From positions 41,513,502 through 41,577,501 of the forward strand of contig OX457031.1 in assembly GCA_949752745.1 (NCBI GenBank): a DNA stretch of 64,000 nucleotides. Reading direction: 5' to 3'. This stretch comes from Protula sp. h YS-2021. Its lineage: Eukaryota > Annelida > Polychaeta > Sabellida > Serpulidae. The position numbers and the translations under genes were made by a program. Numbering within the stretch: position 1 is the first letter of the stretch; every line of letters begins with the position of its first letter. The notes beneath the pieces were generated by a model that was not told where the DNA came from, made no database searches, and saw only the letters and a program-made list of their open reading frames with translations. Of the stretch, positions 39,601 to 51,020 are shown piece by piece.

Positions 39601-42600
39601 GCCGGATTTGGATTAGGATTTTGTGCTGCAGATTTTGAGTTCTGCAGACTGCTTGCGGCCGTATTCACAAAAGTTAACTGTATACTTAACTGATTCCGTT
39701 AACTGCCCCGTTAGCAACCAGAACATCGGAAAGTAAATTAATATATTTAACCTGTTTAACAAATAAAAATGACCTAAAATTGTTAGCGTAATACAGCTAG
39801 GTAAACATTTTTTTCGCTTCGAGTACAGTTAACTATATAGTTAACTGTTGTGAGTACCAGGACTGACGATGTTCTTAAAAGAAAAAGAGGCAAGAAGAGA
39901 TCACTTTTTAAATCCGCGTATTAAGAAATGGTGATTTGATTCCAGCGGTGGCCAGTTGTCGGTTGGCCAGTTTTGCTGGTGGTCACTTGGCCGATGGCCA
40001 CTTGTCTGGTGGCCACAATGACCAGTGGTCGGCTGTCCGGTGGTCAGTTATCCTACACCCGCTCTTAGTGCATCTACCTGCATAGCGCAGGTTACAAGTG
40101 GTGTTATCACTGGATGCGACGTAGTGCTCGTCGCACACACACACAGACGAGCATACGCTGTGGCTGATCGACAAAGTGCAGTCCTCATCCGTACTACAAC
40201 TGTCGTACAACTCGTCTAAATATTGCAAAAGAAAGTTCACATGTTGTTAAAGTATTATTTAAGTAAAATATCACAGGTGGCTATATATTTCACTCACTAC
40301 CAATACCTTACCATGGTAAAATATTGTACAAATAATATTTATGATTTTAAGAGCATATTCTTCACAAGAGATTGCATTAACAGAAAAGAATGAGCTAAAC
40401 TTATAAAACAGGCAATTAAGCTTGAACACAGATGAGCTAGTTGTACAAAAGCCTGTCACAGGAGCGTCATACTTCTAAGACAGACGAGTTATACTTGCAA
40501 GAATGTGACTTATAATGATATTACAGGTAATTTATACTTCCAAGACTGGTGAGTTATGATACGTGAGTCAAACTTACAAGACAAGTTTATTTTAAGAAAG
40601 TATAGTTGCACTTATTAGCCAGAAGAACTATATTTAAAAGGAAAATGAGTTTTATACTTATAAGGCATGTCGTGTTGCTGGTGTAGTTTTGGCTGGAGGC
40701 GTGATAGCCTGTCTGGCAGTGACATGTATCCTGCACGCAGCGCGAGTAGTCAATAGCGTTGCTACAGTCTCCTTCACTGGCGCAGGAATCTCCAAGAATA
40801 CCTACTCGCGAAGAAATATGTCGCTGTGAACAATAGCAACCGCATGCCAGCAAAAATTCGGTGAATGATAAAATGGCAATATAGCAGCGACTCGTAAAAC
40901 AGCACAGAAAAATCCTCGAGAGTGAAAGCAGCCAGTATATAACCTGACAGCAAGAATTTTTCACGCCCAGCCCTCATCATCCCCGCGGTCTCACGCCTGC
41001 CGCGACCCCCACCTGCCTGAGAGATGCCGCAGAGTCAGTAAATAATACCCAAAATACAGCGATTTTACCCTTTAGTGTCTGAGTAACCTGCTCACTGGTG
41101 AGTTGCCTACCACCTCCCCACCCCCCCCCCCCCCCCGCCCCATCCCTTGACCCTAACTTCACTGCCACTTCATTCTCACGCTGTGTGCACGTCGTTCCGA
41201 GTGTATTGCTGTAGCGGCCTGCCTCACACCCACACACGCCGTCCTCGCTGCATTCGGAGCCCTGTACGAACTCACTACAAGGGCAGCAGTCTGTTTGCTC
41301 GTTGCACGGCCACCCAATGAACTTCTCTAAAAGCAAGTCGCGTAATATGTGTTATTTGTACACATAATATATAAATACACAATTTGTTTCTCCTTAAACT
41401 AGCATGTCATAATTACATTTCAGTTAAAACGAGAAATTCGGTGGAAAATCTTAACGGAAACAACAAAATAGTTCATTGGTTCATTCTTAAAGAGGACTTA
41501 CCGGTACGTTTTGCGTTACACAAAGCAGGCATTATGACTTAGTATTTTGAAGATAAAGTACCTCAAATGCGTAAGAACAGTTCTCGGATGTAATAATTAT
41601 AATTCAAAATAAATGTCATTCAACAAAAAGTACACTTTTCATTTGCATAAGAAACTTTTCTAGCAGTTTAAATATCAGCATATTAAAAACATTATATCCA
41701 GTCTCAGCATGTACATAAATACACAGTATAAATATATTTTCTTTTACTCCATTTGACTTATATTGCGATATTTGATTATACTGAAACCACTGAAATGAAC
41801 TCTATTTATGTAGAACTTGAAGTAAAGTCAAATTGCTAAGGACATATAGCTATAAGCCAGCATGTCATGTAAGATATGGCTAAAAGAAGGGAAAATTAAC
41901 CTTGTTTTTATTCATCCCCGACCGGATGGCTTTATAAAATTGTAAATAAAGGAAGAAGTGCCCTGGTCAAGTCTAAACAAAAATTCGAGTAAAAAAAAGA
42001 TATGGGTTGACCTGGTGTAAAAATTTTCAGTTACAAAATTCACCTGGGAGGCAGAAGAGTACTTAAAATTGCCTTTCAGAGGAAAAATATATCTTAAAAT
42101 TTTACGATCGGGGCTTACATTTCCATACAGGAAATACACTGAAGGACAAAAGAAAGTTCGCACATTATGAATAAGTGTATTGCTACTCACTTAATTGCTC
42201 AATTGGCTTCAAATTTGTACCAAATATACCTTTAAAGATAGTGCCACAATATAATCGAAAAATGGAACTTCTGAAGAAATTTTAATGAAAGGTCACAAAG
42301 CGTCAAAGTCAGTGTAAATGCCGTTTTGAGTTTTCTTCGATTTATAATGTTTATAACCGCCACTAATACCGTGTGTGGTATCCATTGGAACGCAGTAGGG
42401 CCTGGATTCGACTATGCATTGAAGTTATCAACCTATTAATTTTGTATTGAGGATATTTGTGCCACTCCTGAATCAATGCTTGCCTCAATTCCGCGCGATT
42501 TTGAGGCTGTGGGTTACGGGCTCGAACTTGGCGATCCAGATAATAGCATAGATGTTCTATGGGATTCATATCCGGACTACATGCCGGCGATGGGAGCACA

Positions 42601-45038
42601 GCAACATTATAAGCCACTAAATAATCTCTACACACCCGAAGAACGTGTGGGCGGGCATTGTCCTGCATGAAAATGGTGTCCTGACGTTGCTGTACAAATG
42701 GAACCACTTGGTTGCTCAAAACAGTATCCATATAACGGTTTCCCTGTCAAATTTCCATCAGTAATGAGCAGTTGGAACCTCCATTCAAAGCGTATTGCGC
42801 CCCAAACCATGACTGAGCCACCATCGTGCCGTTAACTTGTTTTATGCAACATTGTGCGTAGCGTTCGCCAGGTCGCCTGTATACGCGTTGGTGGTCATCT
42901 GCGCTGAAAAGTTGGTTGTGGTTGTTGGCCCAGCGCACTCGATTTCGCCGTCTTTCGCGATTTAGCACCACTCCGATGTGGACCCAACGAGCGCGGATCC
43001 TATGTTCGCGTAGGCGCCATATAACGGTTTTCGAGCTTGTACGGTTATTCGTCCGTCCAGAGATCTCTCTTGCTGTTATTGTGACTGGTCTGAAGCGATC
43101 CCGAGGTGGATCATGCGGATCCAGCGATCCTGGTGAGGTGTGGTCTCACGCGGTCTGCCACTACGTGGTCGTCTTTGGTTGATCCAGTGTCCCTATACCG
43201 TCTTCGGGGATTTTCTACTGCTCTTTTACTGCACCCGAAACGCCTGGCAACGAACTGAGAAGAAGCACCAGCTTCAAGCATGCCAATAGCCTGGTCGCCA
43301 CAGTTTTGTGGTATTCGGGGCATTTCAGTTCTCCGTTGTTTTCATCGATTTACTGAGTTTACATATGCGGTTATATTGGATGGCCACGAGTGAAATTTTA
43401 TATTTTTTAGCATTGAGCCGGTACTGACTTATGTTGATTAATATGGTACCGTGCTTGGAATGCCTGCAAAGCCGTAATAAATAACCACACCTGCATGAAA
43501 AAATAACGATGGTTACAACTTGGGATTACAGTCTGATCCTAAAAATTTTAAAAAAATATCCGTAAGCTTTGGAGATATTTTGGTTTTTATATTCGAACTT
43601 TTTTTGTCCTTCAGTCCTTCAGTCCAGTTCAAGTCCTTCAGAATGACAAATTATAAATTGATGATAGGGGTCTTAAGTTTTGTAGATGTTATATAAAACC
43701 AGTAAAGCATAGTGTGCACCAAAAAACCAAAACAGCAATTTTGGTCGATGCCGGGTTATCAGAATTCTGAAAATAAAAAAAGAACTTCGGCCCTGTCGAG
43801 GAAAAAAAAAGATTATCTTAAATTGGACTGAGAGACCAGACTATTATTCTTTCTGTCTTAACATGTACTAAGCACATGGGGGAGTTGCTGATGGTTGCTC
43901 ACGAATGACCTGTGACTTACGTTCATCTGTCCTGTCATGGCAGTCAGCACGATTGTCACCTACATAGTCAGGTTGTCTACACACACCCCTTCCCAACGCT
44001 CCTGTAGTGCACTTGAACTCATTTTCCCTGGCGCATCTCCAGAAAAACCCTGAAAATGTGGGTACAGGATTATTATTAGCAGTGAATTTTTCTCGAGTGG
44101 TCTTAAACATGTAGTCTTAATCTTAAAAACATATCACAGAAACAGTGATTTTCACCTCCATCCTCGACGTAGACAACTCTAACCAGTTCGAGATATAACG
44201 ATATGTGACCTCTTTTTTGTCCATGACAGATAACGTCGTTATCTGGACTGTGGCCTCGGGTTTCAAGGTAGGAGGCAACTGAGCGCGATTTTAGAACTAA
44301 TTTTGAATTGTCGTACAACACAAAATAAAGGACAACTTGTTCTCTTGCAAACCGAGACTGCTTTGTTCCGTGTGCGTTGGCTTCGCTAAACGGGAGCGAC
44401 ATGCCGTCTAGTTTTTATTAGTTTTCACGCTCTTATGGTACTTTAAATGTAATTCTTTAGATTTGATAAAGTTTATCTGTAGCAATTATATAAATCTACA
44501 TCCAGTGTCAATGACCTTTACTTTTTATAATTTTTCACAGATATAAACATTGTTTAGCCATTCCAAGATTAAATGAATAGTTTAATATTAATAAACTTAA
44601 CACCAAAACTCGCAAATACAACAGTTATAATGTTTTAAACTTTAAGAACACTATTTTTAATTTCTTCAGAGTTAGACCCCTGAATTAAGATCACCATAGG
44701 GCCTACTAAAATGGATCTTAGTTTAGAGGTGGTATTAATGTTAAGAGCCCTTTCATATTGGGATGAACTGACAGGCAGCGGGTGTTAAATCAGGGGAATC
44801 CTTAATTTAGGTTTCTTACTATGCATAATATACAGTTATTCCTCACCTTCATCTGAATTATCAACGCAGTCCGGATAGGAGTTATTGACCAACGAACGGG
44901 AAATGCACGTGCCATTATTACACAAAAAACCACTGACGCCGCACGGTCGCTCACTCGTCACCTCCATCGTAGTATCGGGTAGAGTCGTCAACCCGGTGCT
45001 CGACTCTACCGTGGTGCTGCTTGAGACCACCCCAGACA
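36581..45038 (-). CDS. LDLa/EB-module transmembrane receptor-like gene (partial model)
   Basis: Eight exons chain consistently: 44847-45038, 43921-44049, 41180-41326, 40658-40801, 40078-40215, 38696-38818, 37717-37758 and 36581-36686. The first six each start with two bases of a split codon and leave one base (phase 1-1), as in shuffled extracellular modules. Order: LDLa, LDLa, four EB-like Cys-rich modules, a charged 14-residue exon, then a hydrophobic exon. It looks like a type I surface protein or scavenger-like receptor; ligand unknown. The 5' end and cytoplasmic end are missing; exons may continue beyond DIRS-C upstream and DIRS-B downstream. Confidence 0.7.
36687..38160. other. Receptor intronic DNA
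   Basis: Apart from the 42-nt exon at 37717, no feature supported; AT-rich. Confidence 0.4.
37717..37758 (-). CDS. Receptor 42-nt charged exon
   Basis: Acceptor TCTGTTCTATTTTAG and strong donor ATAA|GTAAGC. Only one frame is open, SEKKENEEDSTLI, and it is the one compatible with phase 1 on both sides. Probably a juxtamembrane linker. Confidence 0.5.
38161..38577 (-). repeat. About 420-bp dispersed repeat, copy 2 (inverted)
   Basis: Inverse of 27789-28218. It abuts the end of EB module 4, about 120 bp from its likely donor. Confidence 0.75.
38696..38818 (-). CDS. Receptor exon: EB-like module 4 (3' boundary uncertain)
   Basis: Acceptor GTGCCACTTCAG. Reads ELYDSCALDEQCNDVIPNSEC, FVCVCEHNHVASSDNTT. 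The only phase-1 donor near the end (ACGT|GTGAAC) drops the final Cys that module 3 keeps; otherwise the frame runs on into the dispersed repeat at 38577. Either the module is altered or the true donor lies elsewhere. Confidence 0.6.
38930..39375. repeat. Diverged tandem repeats in a receptor intron
   Basis: An ~85-bp unit starting TTGGTTACCAT(A/G)(T/C)GTGTC appears twice (38936, 39021). Around 39315-39375 a TGGCAAC/GGCCAC decamer-like repeat follows. Confidence 0.5.
39952..40052. repeat. GGTGGCCAGTTG-type short tandem repeat
   Basis: About nine degenerate 10-12 bp units (GGTGGCCA, GGTGGTCA, GATGGCCACTTGTC) lie just downstream of the EB module 3 donor. Confidence 0.6.
40078..40215 (-). CDS. 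Receptor exon: EB-like module 3
   Basis: Acceptor TTGCAATATTTAG, donor GCAG|GTAGAT. Reads ELYDSCSTDEDC, HSVCSSVCVCDEHYVASSD and NTTC. Very similar to module 4, suggesting local exon duplication. Confidence 0.75.
40658..40801 (-). CDS. Receptor exon: EB-like module 2
   Basis: Acceptor TTCGCGAGTAG, donor ATAA|GTATAA. Reads GDSCASEGDCSNAIDYSRC, DTCHCQTGYHASSQN and SNTTC. Several N-glycosylation sequons. Confidence 0.7.
   Translation of the reverse strand, partial: VFLEIPAPVKETVATLLTTRAACRIHVTARQAITPPAKTTPATRHAL
41180..41326 (-). CDS. Receptor exon: EB-like module 1
   Basis: Acceptor CTTGCTTTTAG, donor CAGC|GTGAGA. Reads WPCNEQTDCC, GSECSEDGVCGCEAGRY and TLGTTC, the EB/EGF-like spacing C..D.DC..C..G.C.CC...... 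Confidence 0.7.
42137..43616 (-). mobile_element. Tc1/mariner-like DNA transposon, degenerate
   Basis: Inverted ends ACTGAAGGACAAAAGAAAGTTCG (left) and its inverse ending GTCCTTCAGT (right) enclose about 1.48 kb. A TA precedes the left end; the right flank is disturbed by a duplicated GTCCTTCA. It contains the broken transposase and sits in an intron between LDLa-2 and EB-1. Confidence 0.8.
42363..43323 (-). pseudogene. Tc1-like transposase pseudogene
   Basis: Pieces in order on the minus strand: an HTH-like N-terminus (ARRFGCSKRAVENPRRRYRDTGS), RRNRVRWANNH, SWFGAQ/MVWGAI, then a 122-residue C-terminal run with IFMQDNARPHVLRV and SPDMNPIEHL, the DD34E second Asp and Glu. Frameshifts near 42630-42810 and 43000-43110 break it. 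Confidence 0.85.
43921..44049 (-). CDS. Receptor exon: second, divergent LDLa module
   Basis: Acceptor CATTTTCAG, donor GAAC|GTAAGT. Reads CARENEFKC, GRGVCRQPDYVGDNRADC, HDRTDE. Six Cys and the acidic end are kept, but the last motif is DRTDE instead of DGSDE. Confidence 0.7.
44103..44402 (-). other. Unassigned open frame in a receptor intron
   Basis: 99 codons without family resemblance; it may be a repeat remnant or chance. Not called a gene. Confidence 0.15.
44847..45038 (-). CDS. Receptor exon: Ser/Thr-rich linker plus LDLa module
   Basis: Acceptor GTTGTCAAACAG, donor GAAG|GTGAGG. A Ser/Thr-rich stretch (SSSTTVESSTGLTTLPDTT) is followed by CGVSGFLCNNGTCISRS and YPDCVDNSDE, the LDL-receptor class A pattern with the calcium-binding D..D.SDE end. 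Confidence 0.8.
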
Positions 45039-45288
45039 CTGTTTGACAACACATATTGTTGAGGGTTAGAACAGTGTTTTCTTTAAAAGGAAGGTATCGT
45101 TGAAGGATCAACAGCAGGGTTGCAACTTAAGGTTAAATTTTGTTGTAAGTGGGACTGGTGGCCGTTCTGAAGCCGAAGACCCATCAGGATACTGCTATAA
45201 ATAATGTGGATTAATGCGACGATTAAAAAGGCTCAAGATCATTGCTGTCCAACAGCCAACGTCTACGGCGGTTTGGTCTGTTTTGTAT

Positions 45289-45292
<4 letters not shown>

Positions 45293-45354
<62 letters not shown>

Positions 45355-45412
45355 GCGTCTCTGTGTGTGTGTGTGTTTGTGTGTGTGTGTCTGCGCGTGC
45401 GCGCGCGTGTGT
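45293..45412. repeat. (TA)n followed by (GT/GC)n microsatellite
   Basis: About 29 TA dinucleotides, then GTGTGTGT with interruptions and GCGCGCG. Frames across it are artefacts. Confidence 0.9.
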
Positions 45413-46809
45413 GGTGGACTCTGGATTCTGACAGTGAGGTTTGACTTACTGCCCGCTAACTGATAACATTTAGTTTCGATTGAAAGGAGTTAAAATAAGT
45501 GATATACTGCATTTTTTTTAAAATATTAATGGAACAAATAACACTCCACCTGTTAAAAATACTATTACATGCAGACGACTGCACGGACGCAGAATCCAGT
45601 TTTTTTCATCCATTAGTGTGCAATAAAAAAAAATACGTATACACCACACATCAGTTCTGCATAAGCTTTTCTCCCATGCCAGTCACTGCCTGTGTAGATA
45701 AAATAACCTCTCAAGTAATTAGCAGTTATTTTTTACACAATAATCCCACGCTCGTTGTAATCAACACATCATAAGAATAGCTTACGTCAGAATCCACGAG
45801 ACACAGTTCATATCAATATTCCAAAAACAACTTATTCGGTCTATTATAGACATCCGAGTCTTGAGAAAAATATAAGTTCATTTGTGGTGGTGTAAACAGT
45901 CACTTCAAAAATATAAATATCTTGATCGAATCCGAGGAAATTCACTTGTGCTATAGAAAGCAACAGAAGATATTATGGCCGTATCGTCTCGGAGACGAAT
46001 GCACAGCAGTTTCAGTCTCATACTCATCACCAACCCCGCCCCTACCCCCACCCCACAAACAAAGACCCCCCCCCCCCCCTCCACTCCCACTCGCAAACGC
46101 ACACGCCAGTACGGTGTATATATCCACGGCAGCCATTTATCCTTTTGTTTTTTTACCACCACCCACCCACCTCTAAGCCCCACCCTCCCCACCAACCTAC
46201 ATGTTTGGGAGAGTCCATAAAATAACCATCAATTGTTGAACAGCTGATTTTTAGTTTATTCCAATAGGAAACATTAGTATCTTTAAAAGACTTCAATTTA
46301 AATAGTGATTTCTGTAAACCCCCTACAAACTTTTTTGTTTATGTGTATATCTTAAAAATAAAATATGCAGAAACTATATGTATATAAATATGAACTTACT
46401 TTGCCTCAGGGGAATACAAAGCAATCAATCCACTGCTCTTATAGACCCGTGCCTTGCTATTATTCACTTCTAATGGAATACTCTATGGTATTCCGGAGTC
46501 AGCAGATTCATGATGACAGTTCTATTTAAGGCCATGAAACGTATTGTTTCTCATCCCCAGCCGATTTGCTAAAATTCAGAATGCAAAAAGAATAGGGGGA
46601 TTTTGGCTGAAGAACTTTGCAGTTAGAAAAAGGAAATCGCCCACTCGAACACAAAATTTAGCAGGTTTGCTTCAGTTACCAGCAGAATGAAAAAGAAAAA
46701 CGATAGGCTTTCAATGAAACCATTTATAGTGAAGTGTTTGCCTGTCACCCTCATCAGAGAAAGGAATTTCTGGGTACCATACCTCCGAGAAGAAACATCA
46801 CCCAGTAAA
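45413..46809. other. Receptor upstream intron / intergenic DNA
   Basis: Contains a C11 tract near 46067 and CCCACC-rich sequence to 46190; no exon recognised. Confidence 0.4.
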
Positions 46810-48000
46810 CATTCCAAGGTCGATATAACGTCGAATTGAGGTTGAGACGTCGATTAGCCTAAACCACACCATTAACTCTGGTTGTACTTTGGATGGTGAC
46901 TGGTCGTGACTACAGGTCAAAGTCTGACCAACATTTATATTTGCACATTTTAATTACGTTTTATTCACACTCTTTTACTTCGCCATAATTTTTTCGAGCA
47001 ACATAATTAAACGTAAAGTCAGAATTTCAAGAACGTCTGTGAACGTGCGCCCTGTCACGAGATTGTAAAACCTTATGTGGTCTTTGGATGTCACATCTTT
47101 TAGCATAAGACTTTCTAATCTTTCAACGTGAAAAAAAAAACAAAAAAAAACAATTACGGGGCGGATAAAATTAATGCATGTCTATACAAATTCTGTAATT
47201 TATTTTCAGAATAATAAAAATCACGGACAGAAAATGTTGATGACCTGGAAAAAAATAAATAGTGGTTCAAGAAAGAATTAAAGTTTTTTGGTATATTAAT
47301 TGTACACGAATACCACAGCTATACAAAAAAGTCCCAAAAATACCATAGCAAGAATGTCGTGAAATTTTTGTGCAATTATAAAGCCATAAACTAACGTCTT
47401 TGGCACAAGGTTGAATATATACGTTGGTTCCAACGTTGTTTTGAGGTTGCTTTTGGCCGCAAAAAAACACAACTTTCTCCGGCGTCTAATCGGCGTCTTT
47501 GGCGCAACGTTGAAAAGGCGTCGGAAAATCGACGTTGGACAGACGGCGAAAGTTCGACGTTGCATAGGTGTCTGACTCAAAACTAAACAATAACCTCCTT
47601 GTGTTATAGTTTAACGGAAATGGTAGCCATAATAGGCCACTTTGATAGTAGACTAAAATGAGGACATCAATATGAGGACTTCAAGAGCGAGTACATTTTT
47701 TACCTCCTACTTTTGAAAAATATTCCTGGAAATTTATACATATACATGTTTAAACATATCCTGCTTGACCGGATGACCCAAGGATGTGGGTACTGTGACC
47801 GCAGGATAACCACACTATGATTGCAGCGGTCTTGGCGGCAGTTCCAGTTTAAGATGTGCACTTCGTCTATACAATGTCGTTTCTGCAACGTCTACACAAC
47901 ATCGGAAAATACTTTGGCTTCATTTCCAACCTATTCGCAACGCTGATTAGACGTCATGTAATCGACGTCTATTCAACGTCGTTGAATAGACCTCGTTTCG
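46810..48000. repeat. CAACGT/ACGTCGA-rich dispersed repeat region
   Basis: Repeated words ACGTCGA, CAACGTTG, GTCTTTGGC(A/G)CAA recur at 46820-46860, 47390-47580 and 47860-48000. The GTCTTTGGCACAACG word also occurs at 12740. Looks like nested fragments of one transposable-element family; ends not defined. Confidence 0.5.
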
Positions 48001-49538
48001 ATTTCCAAAAAACCAAAAAATTGAAAACTTTGATGAGAAAAAAAGATTTTTAATTTTGGCCTAATATGTACTCTATAACTTGTCTAATCACTTCACCGTT
48101 GCTAGTAAATGAAGTGAAGAAAATTGATTGTTTTGGAATGACAAGAAGGGAAGCAACGGCATGAGCCTCGATGTTTAATTATTGTTACAGGAAGCTAAGC
48201 AATCAATACGTATTGTTGCACCGTGAATCGCAACTGTGATATTAGAGGAAAGGAAATGAGTTTGTTCATTCAGCTTCCAGCATTTAGTGATTTAACAAAC
48301 ACTCAGCATATTTGTCAATTTTTAAACAGGTCGTCCCCTACTCCGCGTAGTCTGTTTAACCTATACCCCCTCCTCCTCCTCCCCCCCCCCCCCACGCCTG
48401 CTTGAAGTTCCGTAGACGTTGAATTTCTTAAATTAACATACCTACACAAACAAATTATCTTTACCTTTTTGTATAAGATTTTAGCTTCTGATGTAAGAAA
48501 ATTAGTTTGTTGATTTAGTTTTTGATATTACGTCATGGCATCAATAATTAATTACTGGTAGTGAAAATGAAATACACTGTATTTGATATCAATAAAGTAA
48601 AATTTGACATCACTTAATTTATTGTATCAAATATATAATTACTAATATCAATAAAACGGCATTAACTTTTGCTGTCACTACTTCGAACACTGACACTGAA
48701 AAAAAATTCCAAATGAATCCATCTACATTAGTTAATGATATTGTTGTAAAAAAATTTAAACGCCAAAAGATAAAAAGTTTAAATTAATAATAAATAAATG
48801 CTTATAGTTTCAAAAACTTTCATTTTTTAGCAAAAAAAATATAAAATTCTGTGCTCTACAAAATCGAGAATTAAAAAATGCCCGTTGTCACTTTATACTG
48901 GAATCCTGTTACTCTAGATTCTAGAAATGCCTTATTGGTGTTCTAATTTTGTATTCTGCTCCAGTATAGCTTCGCTGATTTGACTTTATCGTAGTGCCAC
49001 TGCAACAAAAACAAATTTTCGAGGTTGAATTCATTGAATAGAGCTACTTCTACTACCGGTAGTTGTAAATTCATATACATGGCAAATGCAAGCATCCGAA
49101 GCGAAACCTACACTCATGCATGTCTTCTTTCACTAATACTAATATCAAAATATTTGCACTTTATCCGGCATTTTTTCTTTAATTATTTTAACGAGATAAA
49201 TATATGATTTGAAAGTCATGTGCTTTGAAAGGTATTTATCTGTCAAACCTTCTGTAAAATAATCTACAAAAAGATGAAATTTGGTGAAATTTTAGTGTTA
49301 GCCATTCAATTTGATGAGGCCAGTTTGTAACTGTAAAGACCTCTGTCCCATATAAAATCAGCGATCAAACTCAACAAAGCTTGTTCAGGGATCTTTCCAT
49401 TTATCTGCAAGTTAAGCGACGTTTTTATTTTAATCACTGCTGGCCATGACCCCACCACCACCAAGATCATAACTACATTTTCCATTCTTCTAAAAACTCA
49501 GACATTTTTCAAAAAACATTATAGCAAAGGCAGGCACT
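48001..49538. other. AT-rich flank of DIRS-C
   Basis: A C13-type tract at 48380; otherwise no gene or repeat recognised. Confidence 0.4.
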
Positions 49539-49762
49539 AAACTAACGTTTTATTTCGTAAAACGTGCTTTTACGAGTAAAAGCGCAATTCGCGTTCTCCA
49601 CTTTTAGATGGGTTTCCCTTCAGGATAAATCCTTTCACGCAAATAAATACAAACTTTTTGTGCCTGCAGAATAGCCTATCCCGCCATCCACCCATCAACC
49701 AATCAAAATGAGGGAATCCTCTGGTATTTCGTCATGATTGACAATGGGCATTCCCTTTAAGC
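49539..49762. repeat. DIRS-C inverted terminal repeat (element 3' side)
   Basis: The inner part is the inverse of 57400-57560. The outer end has the GCTTTTACGAGTAAAAGC hairpin. Confidence 0.85.
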
Positions 49763-49823
49763 CCCACTCGGTGGTTGAAAAACGCACCCAGGCTTGTTGA
49801 GGGTGGATGGGAGGGAGAGTAGG

Positions 49824-49939
49824 CTAAAAGTGGAGAACGCGAATTGCGCTTTTACTCGTAAAAGCACGTTTTACGAAATAAAACGTTAGTTTTACTTCGC
49901 AAAAGCTTTGAATTCGCTTATCTCCACTTTTAGATGGGA
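49824..49939. repeat. DIRS-C internal complementary region
   Basis: Joins both outer ends (AATAAAACGTTAGTTTTACTT across the junction). Confidence 0.88.
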
Positions 49940-50929
49940 CTTAAGTCCGGAGCAGGGGAGCCTGCCATTCTGTACTGCTTCACAAAAAGGTTGCGAATTG
50001 TGCTAGATACGTAAAGACTCATCGGTAGATGTAAAGATGAACCGTAGTTGAAGACTGAATAAAAATGCTAACTACGTTCCACTTCTTTTAATGTTTTCCA
50101 AAGGTTTGGGATGGGGGGGGAACACTCCCAGTCCCATAACAATCATCATGGGATATGACCCCATGGGAACAGAAAATAGAGATCTGACACATGTAAGTCA
50201 AGTACATCACATACACAAGAGTGGTTACTGCCATCCCCCTCCTACCACCCACTGGATGGGTCCCAACCACACACTCTCAACATCGAGGTTACCAGTAATA
50301 ATTTCAAACCGTCGATACTTGACAATACGATCGTAAATCTCGGAGATTTACGTAAATAAACTTAATACTGCTAGGGAGTGCGCCTGCAGTATTTACAATT
50401 AACTAACATGCTGAACTGACGTTAGGTTAAAGCAAATGAAAAGGTCCAAATGACCGAAGCAAAGAACACAATATAAATTGAAGGTTTTTCCCGCAAAACC
50501 TACAAAATACGACTAGATATTCTTTTAGATTCTAATACTGATAGAATTTAAACTTAAAAAGTGAAAAACATTCACTGTTATATGGATTCCCGTGTCTTGG
50601 GCCAATTACGGGCCCGTGGGAACAATGGGCATGGTCATCATGGACCGATCCCCTAGTTACCATAGGTGACATGGGACTACGGGAACCGTAAGTACCGTGT
50701 ACCCCCCCCCCCCTCTTTTCTGACCTTAGGGTCCGAAAAGAGGATGATGGCAGGTAGCTGGGTGTTAGGACCACGATGACCCTGCCCGCACAAGATAAAA
50801 TTACCTTTACCCTGGAAACAATCTAGAGCTTAAAAACTAACGTCCATGCAAGTGAAAATATCAGTTCCGTGGTGAATTAAAAACACTTGCTTAACTGTAC
50901 TCGAGGTACGATAACAAAGTCTGAGAGCA
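49940..50929. other. DIRS-C 3' noncoding region
   Basis: No credible frame. Contains a CCCATG/GGGAC motif field at 50130-50165 and 50590-50720. Confidence 0.5.
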
Positions 50930-51020
50930 TCACTGTTTCTTGCCCTTGAACCCATTGTTGTGTCCCTTGGGGAATCCCCCTTTCTGTTTGCCCTTGCCTT
51001 TCAGCTTTGGAGCGGGTTGC
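50930..51020 (-). CDS. DIRS-C gag basic-tail exon (predicted)
   Basis: Acceptor CTTCTCTGGTTTCAG. In the gag phase it reads R-QPAPKLKGKGKQKGGFPKG, then HNNGFKGKKQ and TGA: 30 residues counting the junction Arg. The recombinase stop (51001-51003) lies inside this exon in another frame, so the two products overlap. Shares K.KGKGKQKGG with DIRS-A. Confidence 0.6.

Noticed and set aside
45214..45463. Frames with IYIYIYIY and VCVCVC runs
   Set aside because: Translation of TA and GT microsatellites.
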